64,000 nucleotides of DNA, taken from positions 56,182,397 to 56,246,396 of the forward strand of contig CM042087.1 of assembly GCA_023512835.1 (NCBI GenBank), written 5' to 3'. The notes under the pieces are model-generated. The model was not told where the DNA came from. It did no database searches and saw only the letters and a program-made list of their open reading frames with translations. Made by a program: the position numbers and the translations under genes. The DNA comes from Taxillus chinensis (taxonomy: Eukaryota > Streptophyta > Magnoliopsida > Santalales > Loranthaceae). How positions within the stretch are numbered: the first letter of the stretch is position 1; each line of letters starts with the position of its first letter. This document shows positions 32,101-42,820 of the stretch, piece after piece.

Positions 32101-33966
32101 ACTAGTGGAGGAGTTTCTTCCAGGAGGACGTGCCCACTACTCTGATGTATGATACAGTACTGTATTCTGTATTGTGTATTGTCTTATGTTTGTATCCCGG
32201 ACATGAGTCCACGGACAGTTATATTTGCATATTGTTTGTGATGTGATGTCTGTATGACTGTTTGACTTATTGTATGTATCATGATGTATGGGAAAGTACA
32301 GGATTACCCTTGATGTATGACTGTACAGGGTTGCATATTTGAGACAGCACCCGCGGTGTAGTCTCTATTGGTGCTAGTCACCAACCCCTTGACCTTTCGG
32401 GTGCAGGCAAGGGGAAGTCATGTTCCTAGTTCCGGGTTCCCTAGAATTTGGGGGCGTGACAGTCCAGCTGGGCGGAGAGCACAGCGTCGGAGTGAACCGT
32501 GCCAAAAGAAGCACGCCCAAGGACCAACTCCGGAGCTTTGGAGGACTCCCCCGCATGAACAGGAGCAGGAGTGTGCTGGGCAGAGGAGGCCGAAGGAGTA
32601 TCAGCAGCAGCAGAAGGGGCATCCGGCGCATGAGAGGCATCCGGAGCAGCTGACCCGCTTTGACCAGAGAGGTCAACCACGGGAATGGCGGCAGCAGGAG
32701 AAGAGGGGCCAGCCTTAGCAGGGGAAGGACCCCGGGTGGAAAGGACTGGGCTGGAGGGGGTAGGGAACGGCACATCTGGAATGGAGGCCGGCATAAGAAA
32801 GCTGTGATCCAAGTTCCAGATGATCATTGTCTCCGGGGATTGGGTATGTCGTGTGTAAAACACCCGGAGATCGTTGTTAGGAATAGAGGCAGTGTGGGCA
32901 AGGCTAAAACGGAGCCATAGGTCCGTTAGAGTGTCGGCGGAGAGATGGTCTAGGTAATCTCGGGGTTGAGGTAGGGGAGGCAAAGGAGCTTCAGGAGTAG
33001 ATTCCGGGACATCAGCAGTGGCTGCAGCAACAGCGGTGTCAACCGCGGCAGCAATAGCGGAGGTGGAGGGAGTAGGGACATCCGCAGCAGAGGGGACTGA
33101 AGAAACAGCTTTAGGGGCACTGCGCTGAGATGGCCCCGCAACCTCGGACGGGTCGGCACGAACGCTGTGCTGGGAGGCTCGAGAGTGGAAGGTGCTGCAA
33201 CGGACCGAATCCGGGAGGATCGGGGTGCAGAACTGACGTCGGGGGCTTGGCTGTCGGAGGGGTCACCAACAGAACTGCCTTGTTGTTCCGAGGCAGGGAG
33301 AATGTGGAGAGCTGTAGATGGTCGGCGGGCTGTCATGTTCCCATCCGGTGTAAGATAACAAAGGTAAGAAGCCGAAGGAAATGGAACAGCATCATATCGG
33401 GCGAAATGGTCCGGATTAAGATGCCGGAAGACAATGCTGAGGATGCGCCCAAAGGAACGGTTCTTGGGACCATTCTGCAGCAATCGAAACAAGAACATCC
33501 CCCAATCCATCGGAAGACCTTCAAAAATGCCGTACATGGCCAGGAGAAGGTCGTACGGAACGGAGTCCAGGGCGGATGTGCGAGCCAGTAGACATCGACC
33601 CAAGATGGTCGCCATACATCGATAGCGACCTTGAAAGGATTTCACCTTGTATTCCTTCCCTTTTTGTGTGCAACCCATAGAAGCCGCCATTGAATCGGCA
33701 TCTGGGCACTGAGGTTCACTGGGAGGTAGGTGGAGAGCAGCGCGGAGAACGGCCGGAGTGATGGTGATGGATTCACCGCAGACATAGGAGATGATGGAGT
33801 CGGTGGTGCAGCGAATCCGTTGGTAATACTCAATGATGTCGTCGATAAGAAGATCGACGGGATTGGAGATCAGATTGAGTAGATGCGAGGCTTCAAGGAG
33901 AGGGCGAAGTTGGAGAAACCAGTCTGGAGGATTAGATACAGACCTCAATCGACCGGATGTCCAGGA
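29102..33966 (-). pseudogene. extra ORF of Copia1b: plant-transposon-like N-terminus, coiled coil and Ulp1-like (C48) cysteine protease
   Basis: This frame of about 900 codons lies 3' of pol, split by the solo LTR 30295-32461. The N-terminal part (33966-33170) has a globular domain resembling the putative plant transposon/mobile domains (SYVCGESITITPAVLRAALH). A Ser/Pro/Ala-rich linker (33170-32470) follows in a shifted frame. After the solo LTR come a heptad segment (AQISAIAAKVDALGAQLLSA, about 30270) and a basic KRSRF-type stretch. The C-terminal domain (about 29600-29102) has the C48 triad: His in SPHFMMAVFM (about 29490), Asp in ILIDSH, Gln in PQQPDGDSCGAF, Cys codon at 29252-29254. Such enzymes cleave SUMO-like tails. 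Besides the solo LTR, one frameshift near 33165-33250 is needed. A further N-terminal piece may lie at 34345-33932 in another frame. Confidence 0.82.
30295..32461 (+). mobile_element. solo LTR A in the Ulp1-like ORF (target duplication gtcca)
   Basis: It is a 2167-bp unit with TGTAAAGACTC...GGGGGCGTGACA ends, flanked by gtcca at 30290-30294 and 32462-32466. There is no internal retrotransposon DNA, so it is a solo LTR left by LTR-LTR recombination. A second copy in inverse orientation is at 55226-58913. A TATA-like stretch (about 30608-30620), a GA microsatellite, a candidate donor CCAG|GTAG (30767) and a pyrimidine-rich acceptor TTTTTCAG (32088) suggest plus-strand sense and an LTR-internal intron. 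Removing it with one duplication leaves the host ORF in frame. Confidence 0.92.
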
Positions 33967-35679
33967 TTAACGCCGGAGAGAGAGATTCTGGGTGCCATTG
34001 CAGATGAAATTTGAAGGACAAGAGGAAAGGTGAGGTCTTGGCGATGGAAGGAGCAACGAGAGGTTTAGGGATTTGAAATGAGCAATACTCGTGCTTCGCA
34101 GGAATGACCAGAACATATAAGACCGAGTCCGCAAATGTCAGCGGGTCTAGGAATTGGCGAGTGAAACAGGGACCCGCTTGACAGGCTGATGTCATTAGTC
34201 TGGATATCGATGCGCCTCCGAATGAAACGATGTCGTGGAGACCGCATGACCAAATAAGTGTAACAGCTGGTTGCCATCCAGAGTAGTGTGTGTGCATCCC
34301 GAGATTTGCATTTAATGAATCATCATGATTCCTCCTCAAAAGCACGCGACATATAGGAAGACTTGGATTGTCGCAATTAGACTATGTCGAGTCCTGGAGG
34401 AATGAACCGATAATCATCCAGGAGTAAATAATAGTCGAGGAAGAGTATCCAGGATAAAAAGTAGACCGTGTCCGTAGTAGTAGACGAGTTCGGTGAGAGA
34501 GTAAAGTAGATTCCTTTGCGATCAATAAGTCGAAGAGAAGAGAAGTACCACAACACTTCAAATCCAAGACTATGGACTAGATTTATCGATACGGTTGCAA
34601 AGAAAATCTGAACCTGTAGCTAAAAAAAATGAACTGAAAATACAAAAGCTTAACAGGCAAGGATTAGTACGGATTAGAGAAAATAATCAATGAAAAATGA
34701 CATAATCCGAACTAATGAGAAACAGAACTTATGCATTACAAAGCATGTAAGAGACATATACATACGTGAGAATGATCAATATTACTGAATCAGGGCATAT
34801 GTCATATAACAATACACAAGTTCATATAGGTCAACATAGCGAAACCGTCTTGCTGAACAACGTAGCTAAGATTAATTAAAGATCATATGATTTGGCCAAT
34901 TTAGGATTCATGAGTGAAAAATGAGGAAGCGAACACATGTCAAAAGTAAGCAGGTGATTAGTCGATTAAAATGCATGGTTGAAGAAAGAAAATACATCCA
35001 AGCATGCCACTTTTCTAATCCAAAACAGCATGTCCAGTCAGATCTGGAAGTAAAAGTTTAGAAGAGGGAGTATCCGAGACATATTAGGGATTCATTACTG
35101 CTCCCCCATAGATCATTTAATCCTCTCAATGAAAAGCTCCCCCTCAAATAGACAGCCAGGAAAGAGGTCATGAGACATATACGGGAGGTATTACTGAATA
35201 ATATGTAAAGCATTTTCTCCCCCGTAGATTGTGCAATCCTCTCGGTTGACCTTTCCGGTTTGTAGAAATTCAAAGACTCATCTATCTTATTAGAAAACTA
35301 TACTTGAGCCGATCAGATCGCGATTGAGTATTCATCCACCAGGCATTCCGAGCTAACCCATTTCATTTCTTCAACTATACATGTTAATAGAGTAATGTAA
35401 ATGAACATGCTGTTGTCATGTGGGGATCAGTGGAAATTAAGATCATGAAACCAGAAAGAGGTAAATCATATAAACTTTAGTCATGTTAGCTTAAACGACT
35501 TCAGTCGGGAAACGCAAGCATCCTCCCAATATGAAGTTGATATTAATATCAGAAGCATGAAGCCGTTAATCAGTAAGTATGATTAGCATTAAAGTCAGTA
35601 TGTATCTTCTACTTTCAATAAAAGCACCATGCATGTTCTGATAGTAAGTATACTGTTGGGTAATGTAAATGTGAAGCTA
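33967..35679 (-). other. Copia1b spacer between RNase H and the extra ORF
   Basis: There is no recognisable domain. A 137-codon open stretch at 34345-33932 could be a shifted N-terminal part of the extra ORF, but it shows no known motif. Two imperfect purine-tract repeats on the minus strand (around 35098-35148 and 35218-35247, each GGGGGAG plus a GAGAGGATT phrase) resemble the multiple polypurine tracts described for Sireviruses. Confidence 0.5.
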
Positions 35680-37748
35680 TGCAGAGAAGTCAAGCATACC
35701 TAATCGGATGAGTAGTTCAGAGAATCTTGCATCAGGTAGGGGCTTTGTAAGAATGTCTGCCAGTTGATCTTCAGTAGCAACATGTTCTAAGGAAATGTGA
35801 TTTTTGAGAACATGGTCGCGTATGAGTGATACCTGACCTCAATATGCTTCGTTTTAGGATGCATGACAGGATTGTTGCTAATAGAAATTGCACTAGTGTT
35901 GTCGCAGTAGAGTGGAATAGATGACATGTTGAAACCGTAGTCAGTAAGTTGACTTTGCATCCGAGTAGTAGTCTGCGGCAACTCCCAGCCGACTATATAT
36001 TCCGCCTCAAGAAGAGAGGTTGATATGGAATTCGTCTTCTTGAACCATGAGATTAATATATTTCCAAGAAAGCCGACACGTACCACTTGTGCTCTTCCTG
36101 TCGATGCGACATCCAAATGAAGTTGGCATCGGAGTATCCAGGATAAGGTGAAGTTGGACTCCTTTGGGTACCAGAGTCCCAAATTCATCGTTCCCTTGAG
36201 ATACCTTAATATCCGTTTAACATGAAGCATATGTGACTCCTTGGGATTCACCTGATATCGTGCATAGATGCAAGTTGCAAACATAATGTCTGGGCGACTT
36301 GTCGTAAGATACAAGAATGATCCTATCATCCTCCTCGTAGTCAGTCACATTTACTGATATGCCATCCACATCAAGATCTAACTTGGCACTGACAAGTATG
36401 GGAGTTTTGACAGGAGATGAACCTTCCATACCAAACTTCTTAATAAGATCGCGTGTGTACTTAGCTTGATTAATGAATATTCCTTCCTTCAATTGTTTAA
36501 CTTCTATTCCAAGGAAGTAGGACAGTTCTCCCATCATGCTCATCTCAAACTTGCCTGTCATCAACTTAGCAAACTCTTCACAAAGCTTCGGATTCATTGA
36601 TCCGAAAATGATATCATCCACGTATATCCGTACGATTAGAGTGTGTCCTTTCTCTTTTCGTAGAAATAAGGTGGTGTCAATCTTCCCTTTTTGGAAGTTG
36701 TGAGCAAGTAGGAATTCTGACAGTGTGTCGTACCAGGCTCTTGGAGCTTGCTTCAAACCATATAAAGCTTTCCGAAGTTTGTAGACCAGATGTCCTACTT
36801 TAGGTTCAATGAAACCGGGAGGTTGTTCTACGTAAACCTCCTCTTGAAGATCTCCATTCAGGAATGCGCTCTTGACGTCCATTTGATAAACTATGAAGTT
36901 TTCATATGAAGCGTATGCCAGAAACATCCGAATTGCCTCAAGTCTTGCTCTTTGGAGCAAAGGTCTCATCATAGTCTATTCCTTCTTCTTGACGATATCC
37001 TTTCGCTACCGGTCCTGGCTTTGTTCCGGATTACTATTCCATCCGTATCAAGCTTGTTCTGGAACACCCATTTAACTCCAATGACTTGCTGAGACTTAGG
37101 CCTTGGTACTAAGGTCCACACATTGTTCCTCTTAAATTGATTCAGCTCTTCTTGCATGGCTTCTATCCAATTTGAATCCTGAAGAGCTTTATCTACCACC
37201 TTTGGTTCTATTTGAGATAGAAAACACGAGTAAAGACTCATGTTTGAGGCGGTTGCTCTTGTCCTTACACCAACAGTAGGATCACCAATCACTTGATCTG
37301 AGGGATGGTTTCGGGTCCATCTGCATTTTGCATGTGATGGTTGATCGTGAATAATTTGAAGCTCTGCCAGATTTGGTGGTTCACGTATATCTGCTGGTTG
37401 AGCTTCTTCCGGACCAGATGTTTCCGTATTAGAAGGTACGGTTGAACTAGATGGTTCTTCAACACTGTTTTTGTCAATGTTAACTAGTCCGGACGGACTT
37501 AAAGGTGCTCCAGAATTTTGGGTATCCGTAGGAGTATGTCCGGAGCTAAACGGTAGTCCAGAGTCCGAGTCATCCGTAGCATTGTCCATATCATTTCTTT
37601 GTGCTCCTCTGGTGCCGCTTGGTTGGTCAGTATGTATAACAGGAACGGTCATAAACTTTGAATAGTCGATGTTGTTGTCTTGAACCTGTACGTTAGAACT
37701 TGAAGAAGCAACTTTTGACCAATCAAGATTAGTTTCATCAAAGGTCAC
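35680..37748 (-). pseudogene. Copia1b reverse transcriptase and RNase H
   Basis: The stretch 37748-36969 holds the integrase C-terminal linker and RT start (ALQDSNWIEAMQEELNQFKR, VIGVKWVFQNK). After a frameshift, 36972-36217 holds [34 protein letters not shown] and the catalytic YVDD (36613-36624, in YVDDIIFGS). RNase H follows (36329-35787) with the CDNTSAISISNNP block. Its end, with the ADILTKPLP motif (about 35735), lies in another frame ending near 35680. Three or more frameshifts make it non-functional. The RT motifs support Sirevirus affinity. Confidence 0.88.
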
Positions 37749-38570
37749 ATGGATAGATTCTTCAACTTTAAAAAGTTTTCTATTGAAGACCCGATAAGCC
37801 TTGCTATGTAGTGAGTACCCGACAAAAATCCATCATCAGATTTTGGTTCAAATTTATTCCGGGTCTCTTTGCCATTTATCAATATATAGCAAGTACACCC
37901 AAAAGCTCTGAAATGTGAAATTGAAGGTTTTCGTCCTCTCCACATCTCATAGAAGCTCTGTTCAGAACAATATGATCTCATTTCTAAAAAGAAGCTCTGT
38001 TCAGAATAATATGATCTCATTTCTGAAAAATCAAATTTTGTACCATGATCACTCCTGATGCACTTTATGCTCAGTCCTTGTGAGTTGCTTATCCAGTTGA
38101 AAAGATCTACTAGATGTTCAAAAGTTTGATCCTTTGATTTCAGGAACATCACCCAAGTGTATCTGGTGAAATCATCGATAACCACAAGGGTATATCTCGC
38201 ACTGACCAAGAGACGGAACGAAATAGGACCACGGAGGTCCATATGAAGAAGTTGTAGAGGAGCAGTTATTGAATTAACTGATTTGATCTTAAAGCTATGT
38301 TTGGTCTGTTTGCCCAGTTGGCATTCTCGACAGAGAGTGTCTCTGGAGAATTTGAGTTTAGGTAGACCAGTGACAAGATCAAGTGACGCTAACTTAGACA
38401 ATGTCTTAAAGTTTAAATGTGCGCATCGCTTGTGCCATAACCAACTATCTTCATCTGAAGCTTTAGTGAGGAAGCATACAGGGTCAGAAGAATTATTTCT
38501 TAAGACCACTGAGTATATGTCCCCATCTCTTGATCCGGATAACTTAATATCTCCTGGATAAGTTTTCTCT
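37749..38570 (-). pseudogene. Copia1b integrase with internal deletion and duplication
   Basis: The HHCC zinc finger (WLWHKRCAHLNFKTL, CRECQLGKQTKHSF) and the first two catalytic Asp residues (LHMDLRGP, CIRSDHGTKFDF) are present. The sequence then reads SEMRSYYSEQSFFLEMRSYC, a 42-bp or so tandem duplication at about 37945-38030, and jumps to the FYEMWRGRKPSISHF block. The region that normally carries the catalytic Glu (PQQNGVVERKN) is missing. This integrase cannot be active. Confidence 0.88.
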
Positions 38571-39404
38571 TCTTGTCAGAGGAGTTGGACATAAAGGAAA
38601 CAAGAAATCCTTTGTCACATAAATTACTGACACTTAGCAAATTATGCTTCAAACCTTCGACTAGTGCAACTCTAGTGATTGATACACAGCCGTTAGTTAA
38701 AGTGTCATACCCGACAGTCTTACCTTTGCTGTTGTCACCATATGAAACGGATGGACCTCATTTTTCATTAACTTCTACGAGCAGAGTCTGATCACCCGTC
38801 ATATGTCTGGAGCATCCACTATCGAGGATCCACTTGCTTTGATTGATCTTTAACTTCAAGTGATTCGGCAATGCATTCCAGAGATGCTCCTGAAAAACAA
38901 CAGTTTACACTTTTGGTGCCCAAGCTTGTTTCGGGTCATTAGAGAGAGCAAGCAGATTGTCAACGGTTCGGATTTGATTTTGCTAGGACTTTTAGCTCTC
39001 CAAGTTGACTTTAACTTGTTAGTTTCAACTGCTTCTTTTATTTGGGTTTTCTTAGGAGAGACACTCCTTTGAGGTTTAGATTTTGTTTTGCTCAAAGAAA
39101 CCCTTTTATTAAACTGATCTTTATTGGATTGAATTTGATTATAAAGCCAGTTATCAGATAAACTCCAACATTCATAGTGATAATGACCCATTTTCCTACA
39201 GATGGAACAGACACCATAATGTGAAGTACAAACAGGGGATACAGGTCTCTTAGATTTTACAGACTTTCTACTCTGTTCCCTGTGGCCTAATCCTTTGCGT
39301 TTGGGTGACACGCTCTTGGCCCTAGATGCGTCGGCCTTAGCCTTTCCTTTCTTTTTGGGTGCTACGCTTTTGGTTTTAAGCTGCAGCAGCCTTCCCTTCA
39401 TCAT
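38571..39404 (-). pseudogene. Copia1b protease and gag C-terminal zinc knuckle
   Basis: The open stretch 39404-38856 is Lys/Ser-rich with a repeated SVSPKRKG/SVSPKK phrase and a zinc knuckle CSICRKMGHYHYEC (about 39160-39205). The protease active site LDSGCSRHMTG is at 38826-38794, in a frame with stops around it. The first half of the GAG-pre-integrase region follows to 38571. Confidence 0.8.
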
Positions 39405-41206
39405 TAGTTACGGGTCTTCTTGCTTCGGAAGTGCGATAATGACCTCAACTCCACAGCTATAAACTATGGTGCCACCTGAAATGAAACCATCCAACGGTTT
39501 AGATGTACTAACAGGATATAAGTTGGTTAGTTTAGGAGTGAAATCCGGAGGGCACTCAGTAGCTTGAGCTATGGAAGTCGATGGTTCTGAACCTAGGCCA
39601 GGTTTGACTCGGATGTTGTCAGGATCGGTCCCTAATGGTAGAGGCTATTTCCCCGGATTTTAGCCACTTACGATTTATTTCCCTTTCCTGTTCCAATTCA
39701 TTTTCGAGTCATTTCACAATAACTTTTAGGCCCGTTAGGTTGGTATTTAACAGATGATTTTCAGCTCTTAGATCATGATACCAAGCCTCTTTTCCTCTTG
39801 AAGTCGCCTATGTCCTTTTCAAGTCTAGTGATAGTAAATTCAAGGCGTTTATTCTGACTTTCCACATCTTTGTACATTTGAGTAATTATTTGTCTCTCAT
39901 TCTTTTCATGATCACGTTCACTAATAAGAGATTCTAATTAACTCATGAGCTCAGAGATAGAAGGTACCTCAGTATTTGCCATGAGGCAGACGTTCGGCTT
40001 AGGAGTTGGCTCATCATCCGAGGATTTTTCCTCTTCTTCTGAGCCACTGACGTACTTTGTCACGAACGCCTTCCTCTTGTTCTTGCTGTTGTCTGAGGTG
40101 GAACGGCGAGGAGTTACCTTGTCACTTTTCTCAGCCACTTTTGATTTGGATCTGCATTCCCTGGCCCAATGACCGGGTTTCCCACAGTTGAAGCATTCTT
40201 GGGAGCTCGACTCCGATCGTTCCTTCCTTCTGGATGATGAGGAGCCTCTTCTGAATCCTTTTCTACTTTTCCGAAGGAATCATTCAAAAGATTTGACAAG
40301 AAGAGCTATTTCCTCTTCTGCGTCTGAGTCAGAATTCTCTGACTCATCCGTATCATCCTCTTGATGATTACTGGAGCGTTCCGTAGCTTTGAGAGCTACC
40401 CCTTTTTCTTTCCGAGCTATCTTCTCATCACGGTCAGTGTATTTGAATCTGACCTCATGAGTCCGAAGCTCTCCATATATTTCCTCAAGGGCAGTGAATG
40501 GCTAGTTTTTGTCGACTTGCATCCGGAGTCGCTTGGAGTAGTATCGATCCGGCAAGGATCGAAAGAACTTGTCATTTATTTGAGACCGAGTGTAGTGCTC
40601 ATTGACGGTTTTTAGCTCTAGAATGAGCTTGCCGAATCTCCGATAGATGCTTTCAAGGGATTCGCCAGGTTTGTGATTGAAACTCTCAAAATTCCGTCCG
40701 AGAGCACATATCACATTTTGCATTTGGGACCGACTCCCCTCATAGAGGATTGTCGGTTTATCCCAAACAGCTTTCTTGTCGTGCGGCCCTGGACATCTCG
40801 TGAAAGCCTCGGAATCCAAAGATGATGTAACATAAGCCGAGCCTTTTCACTAGCACCACCGCCAGGCTCTTTCATCGTTGGTAAGTTCAGCATCCGTCTT
40901 TGGTCTCCTAACTCCATGTTCTCCGATAGTCATCGGAATTGGAATCTCCTGATGAAGACATGGCCACATGAGATGATCATGGCACACCATAAACATCTTC
41001 ATGCGAGCTTTCCACTGGGAGAAAAGCTCAAGTGTGAATTTGGGCAGTTTTGTCAGAGTAAAACCAGAACTCCGTGGTTGAGGAGCGACGGCAGCAGCAG
41101 GTTGAGGTGGGTCGACGTTTTCACTGCTGCTTCGATTTGGGATGGGCTCTTGTGCACCTCCGGAGTTAAGGTGAGTGTTGAATAGCATACTGCTTTCTTC
41201 GGCCAT
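39405..41206 (-). pseudogene. Copia1b gag
   Basis: The ATG at 41206-41204 starts MAEESSMLFNTHLNSGG. The capsid block WKARMKMFMVCHDHLMWPCL lies near 41000, then LESIYRRFGKLILEL (about 40650) and LPDRYYSKRLRMQ (about 40550). A canonical CCHC knuckle, CFNCGKPGHWAREC, is at 40195-40154. Then come Ser/Glu-rich sequence and a long coiled coil (about 39940-39690). Frameshifts near 40855 and 40500, plus stops after 39938, break it. It is better preserved than the Copia1a copy at the knuckle. Confidence 0.85.
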
Positions 41207-41253
41207 TGCTTAGAGTAAAAGAGTGGGATCTCTACTTTTGAACAAATAGACTT

Positions 41254-41265
41254 GCTCTGATACCA
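41254..41265 (-). other. Copia1b primer binding site (tRNA-Met type)
   Basis: The minus strand reads TGGTATCAGAGC two bases inside the LTR end at 41268, identical to Copia1a. Confidence 0.93.
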
Positions 41266-41267
41266 CT

Positions 41268-42539
41268 TGATGGTCCCTTGGAGCCTAGAGGGATGGGGGG
41301 TGAATAGGCTCTTATCTAAACTCTTTTTATCTCTTAAGGCACTACATTAATCTAGTCAAGTGATAGAATCACTGCGGAAGATAACCAGATAGTGGAAGTA
41401 TTTTGCTTTATTATCAAGAGATAAATACAACAAAATAGAAGCAAGACTCTCTTACACTCTGTTTACAAAGGGATTCACACACTAGCCTAGATTATTTCTT
41501 TGAGCTCTTGTGCATACACAGGTTATTCAGGCTTGTTCGCACACGTACACACCCTTTTACAAATATACAAGTATGAATATTTATATAAACATTCCTAAGA
41601 GACAACCTTGGAACTTGTAGTTCCGGAATGCGTTCAGCACTAACTATTCCTCGGTAATCTCTCTCTTGGCTCGCTGCGGTTTGTGGAGCTCAAGGTCTTG
41701 GGTTTGAAGAGTATAAGTGCATTTGTGAGTTCCCAAATACAATTGAGGTTGTGTCCACATATCTGGATGATCCACGTGTAAGATTCTTCAGGTTCTCAAT
41801 AAGTTTGTCTTACATCGGGACGCCACGAGCTGATAACTTTAAATACGGTGAGTTGAAGTAGTATCTTCTTGGTCCGGTGTAATTTTCCTTACTCCGTTGC
41901 TAATGAAGCTCGGAACCTTACTCCGTGTCAGTGGTTGCTTACTCCGTATCTGTTTAGTACTGGAATCCTTAGTCCGTGTCAGCGCTTCCTTACTCCGCAT
42001 GTAAGTTCCTTACTCCGTATGTAAATTGCTTACTCCGTATGTAAGTTCCTTACTCCGTATGTAAATTCCTTACTCCGGGCGAGTCTAAGGGATCGGAATG
42101 TTTACTCCGTACTAGCGCTTCCTTACTCCGTATGAGTAAAGTTGTTCGGATTCCTTACTCCGCATCTAGTTTCCTTACTCTGTGTGAATAAAGATTCGGG
42201 TCCTTATTCCGCATTAATACTTCCTTACTCCGTATCAGTTTGACTTAGTCCGTTTGAGGCACTAGGAACATATTCCGCAATCCGTAGCTTTTAAGTTCTT
42301 AGTCCGCACGAATGTTCCTTATTCCGTATGTATTGATGACTTGGTTATTTACCAAGTGTTTGACGACACTCACTCTTGTCCGGATCAGGATTATGTATCC
42401 TGTCCTTAGCTTTGCTCTCACGAGTGCATCTCTGGATTAATAACATATCTTCTGCAACGATCAAATAAACACAAAAGATCTCAGATCAAATTACATAAGG
42501 CTTTATCAGCATTATCCAAATTCTGGGTTTGATCCAACA
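41268..42539 (-). repeat. Copia1b 5' LTR
   Basis: This complete 1272-bp LTR runs from TGATGGTCCC to GATCCAACA. The CTTACTCCG array is at about 41888-42330. It serves here as the undisturbed reference for the Ogre1 insertion site (GATCCACGTGTAAG near 41770). The right flank starts agcct. Confidence 0.93.
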
Positions 42540-42734
42540 AGCCTCATAGCTTCTTCGATCAGCATCATTCCAGATTTCAGGGCTCTTCTAACATGTATAC
42601 TTGGTAGATATTGCTTGAGAAACAAAAATACCTTGAGCAGCAAGATACTTCAACATCCTACCCTTCCATCTCTGATAGTTTGTACCATCAAAACTTGGTA
42701 TAGATGTTCTGATACTCAGACTAGAAAGATCCAT
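42540..42734 (-). pseudogene. Copia2b gag N-terminal fragment
   Basis: The ATG is at 42734-42732 and the sequence parallels the Copia2a gag start (DLSSLSIRTSIPSFDG-like). It is cut at 42540 by the Copia1b LTR, so only about 65 codons remain. Confidence 0.75.
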
Positions 42735-42806
42735 CACCTAAGAATAAAAACAAACACCTCTTGTGCAGATCTAAACCAGGCTGCCAAGCCTATCAGGTTT
42801 CACCTT

Positions 42807-42818
42807 GCTCTGATATCA
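42807..42818 (-). other. Copia2b primer binding site
   Basis: The minus strand reads TGATATCAGAGC, the copia PBS with G-to-A at position 3 relative to TGGTATCAGAGC. It lies two bases from the LTR end at 42821. Confidence 0.85.
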
Positions 42819-42820
42819 AT

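Larger units (their letters stand above)
9268..42539 (-). mobile_element. Copia1b: Sirevirus-like Ty1-copia element with an extra Ulp1-like ORF
   Basis: On the minus strand: 5' LTR 42539-41268, tRNA-Met PBS 41265-41254, gag 41206-about 39405, protease near 38800, integrase 38509-37745, RT-RNase H 37748-35680, an extra ORF (33966-29102, split by a solo LTR), polypurine tract 28974-28961, and 3' LTR 28960-28158 plus 9763-9277. Ogre1 splits the 3' LTR. RT with YVDDIIFGS, the PBS, and an ORF after pol fit the Sirevirus (SIRE/Maximus) lineage. The right flank begins agcct. No matching copy flanks the left end, which is truncated. Confidence 0.88.
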
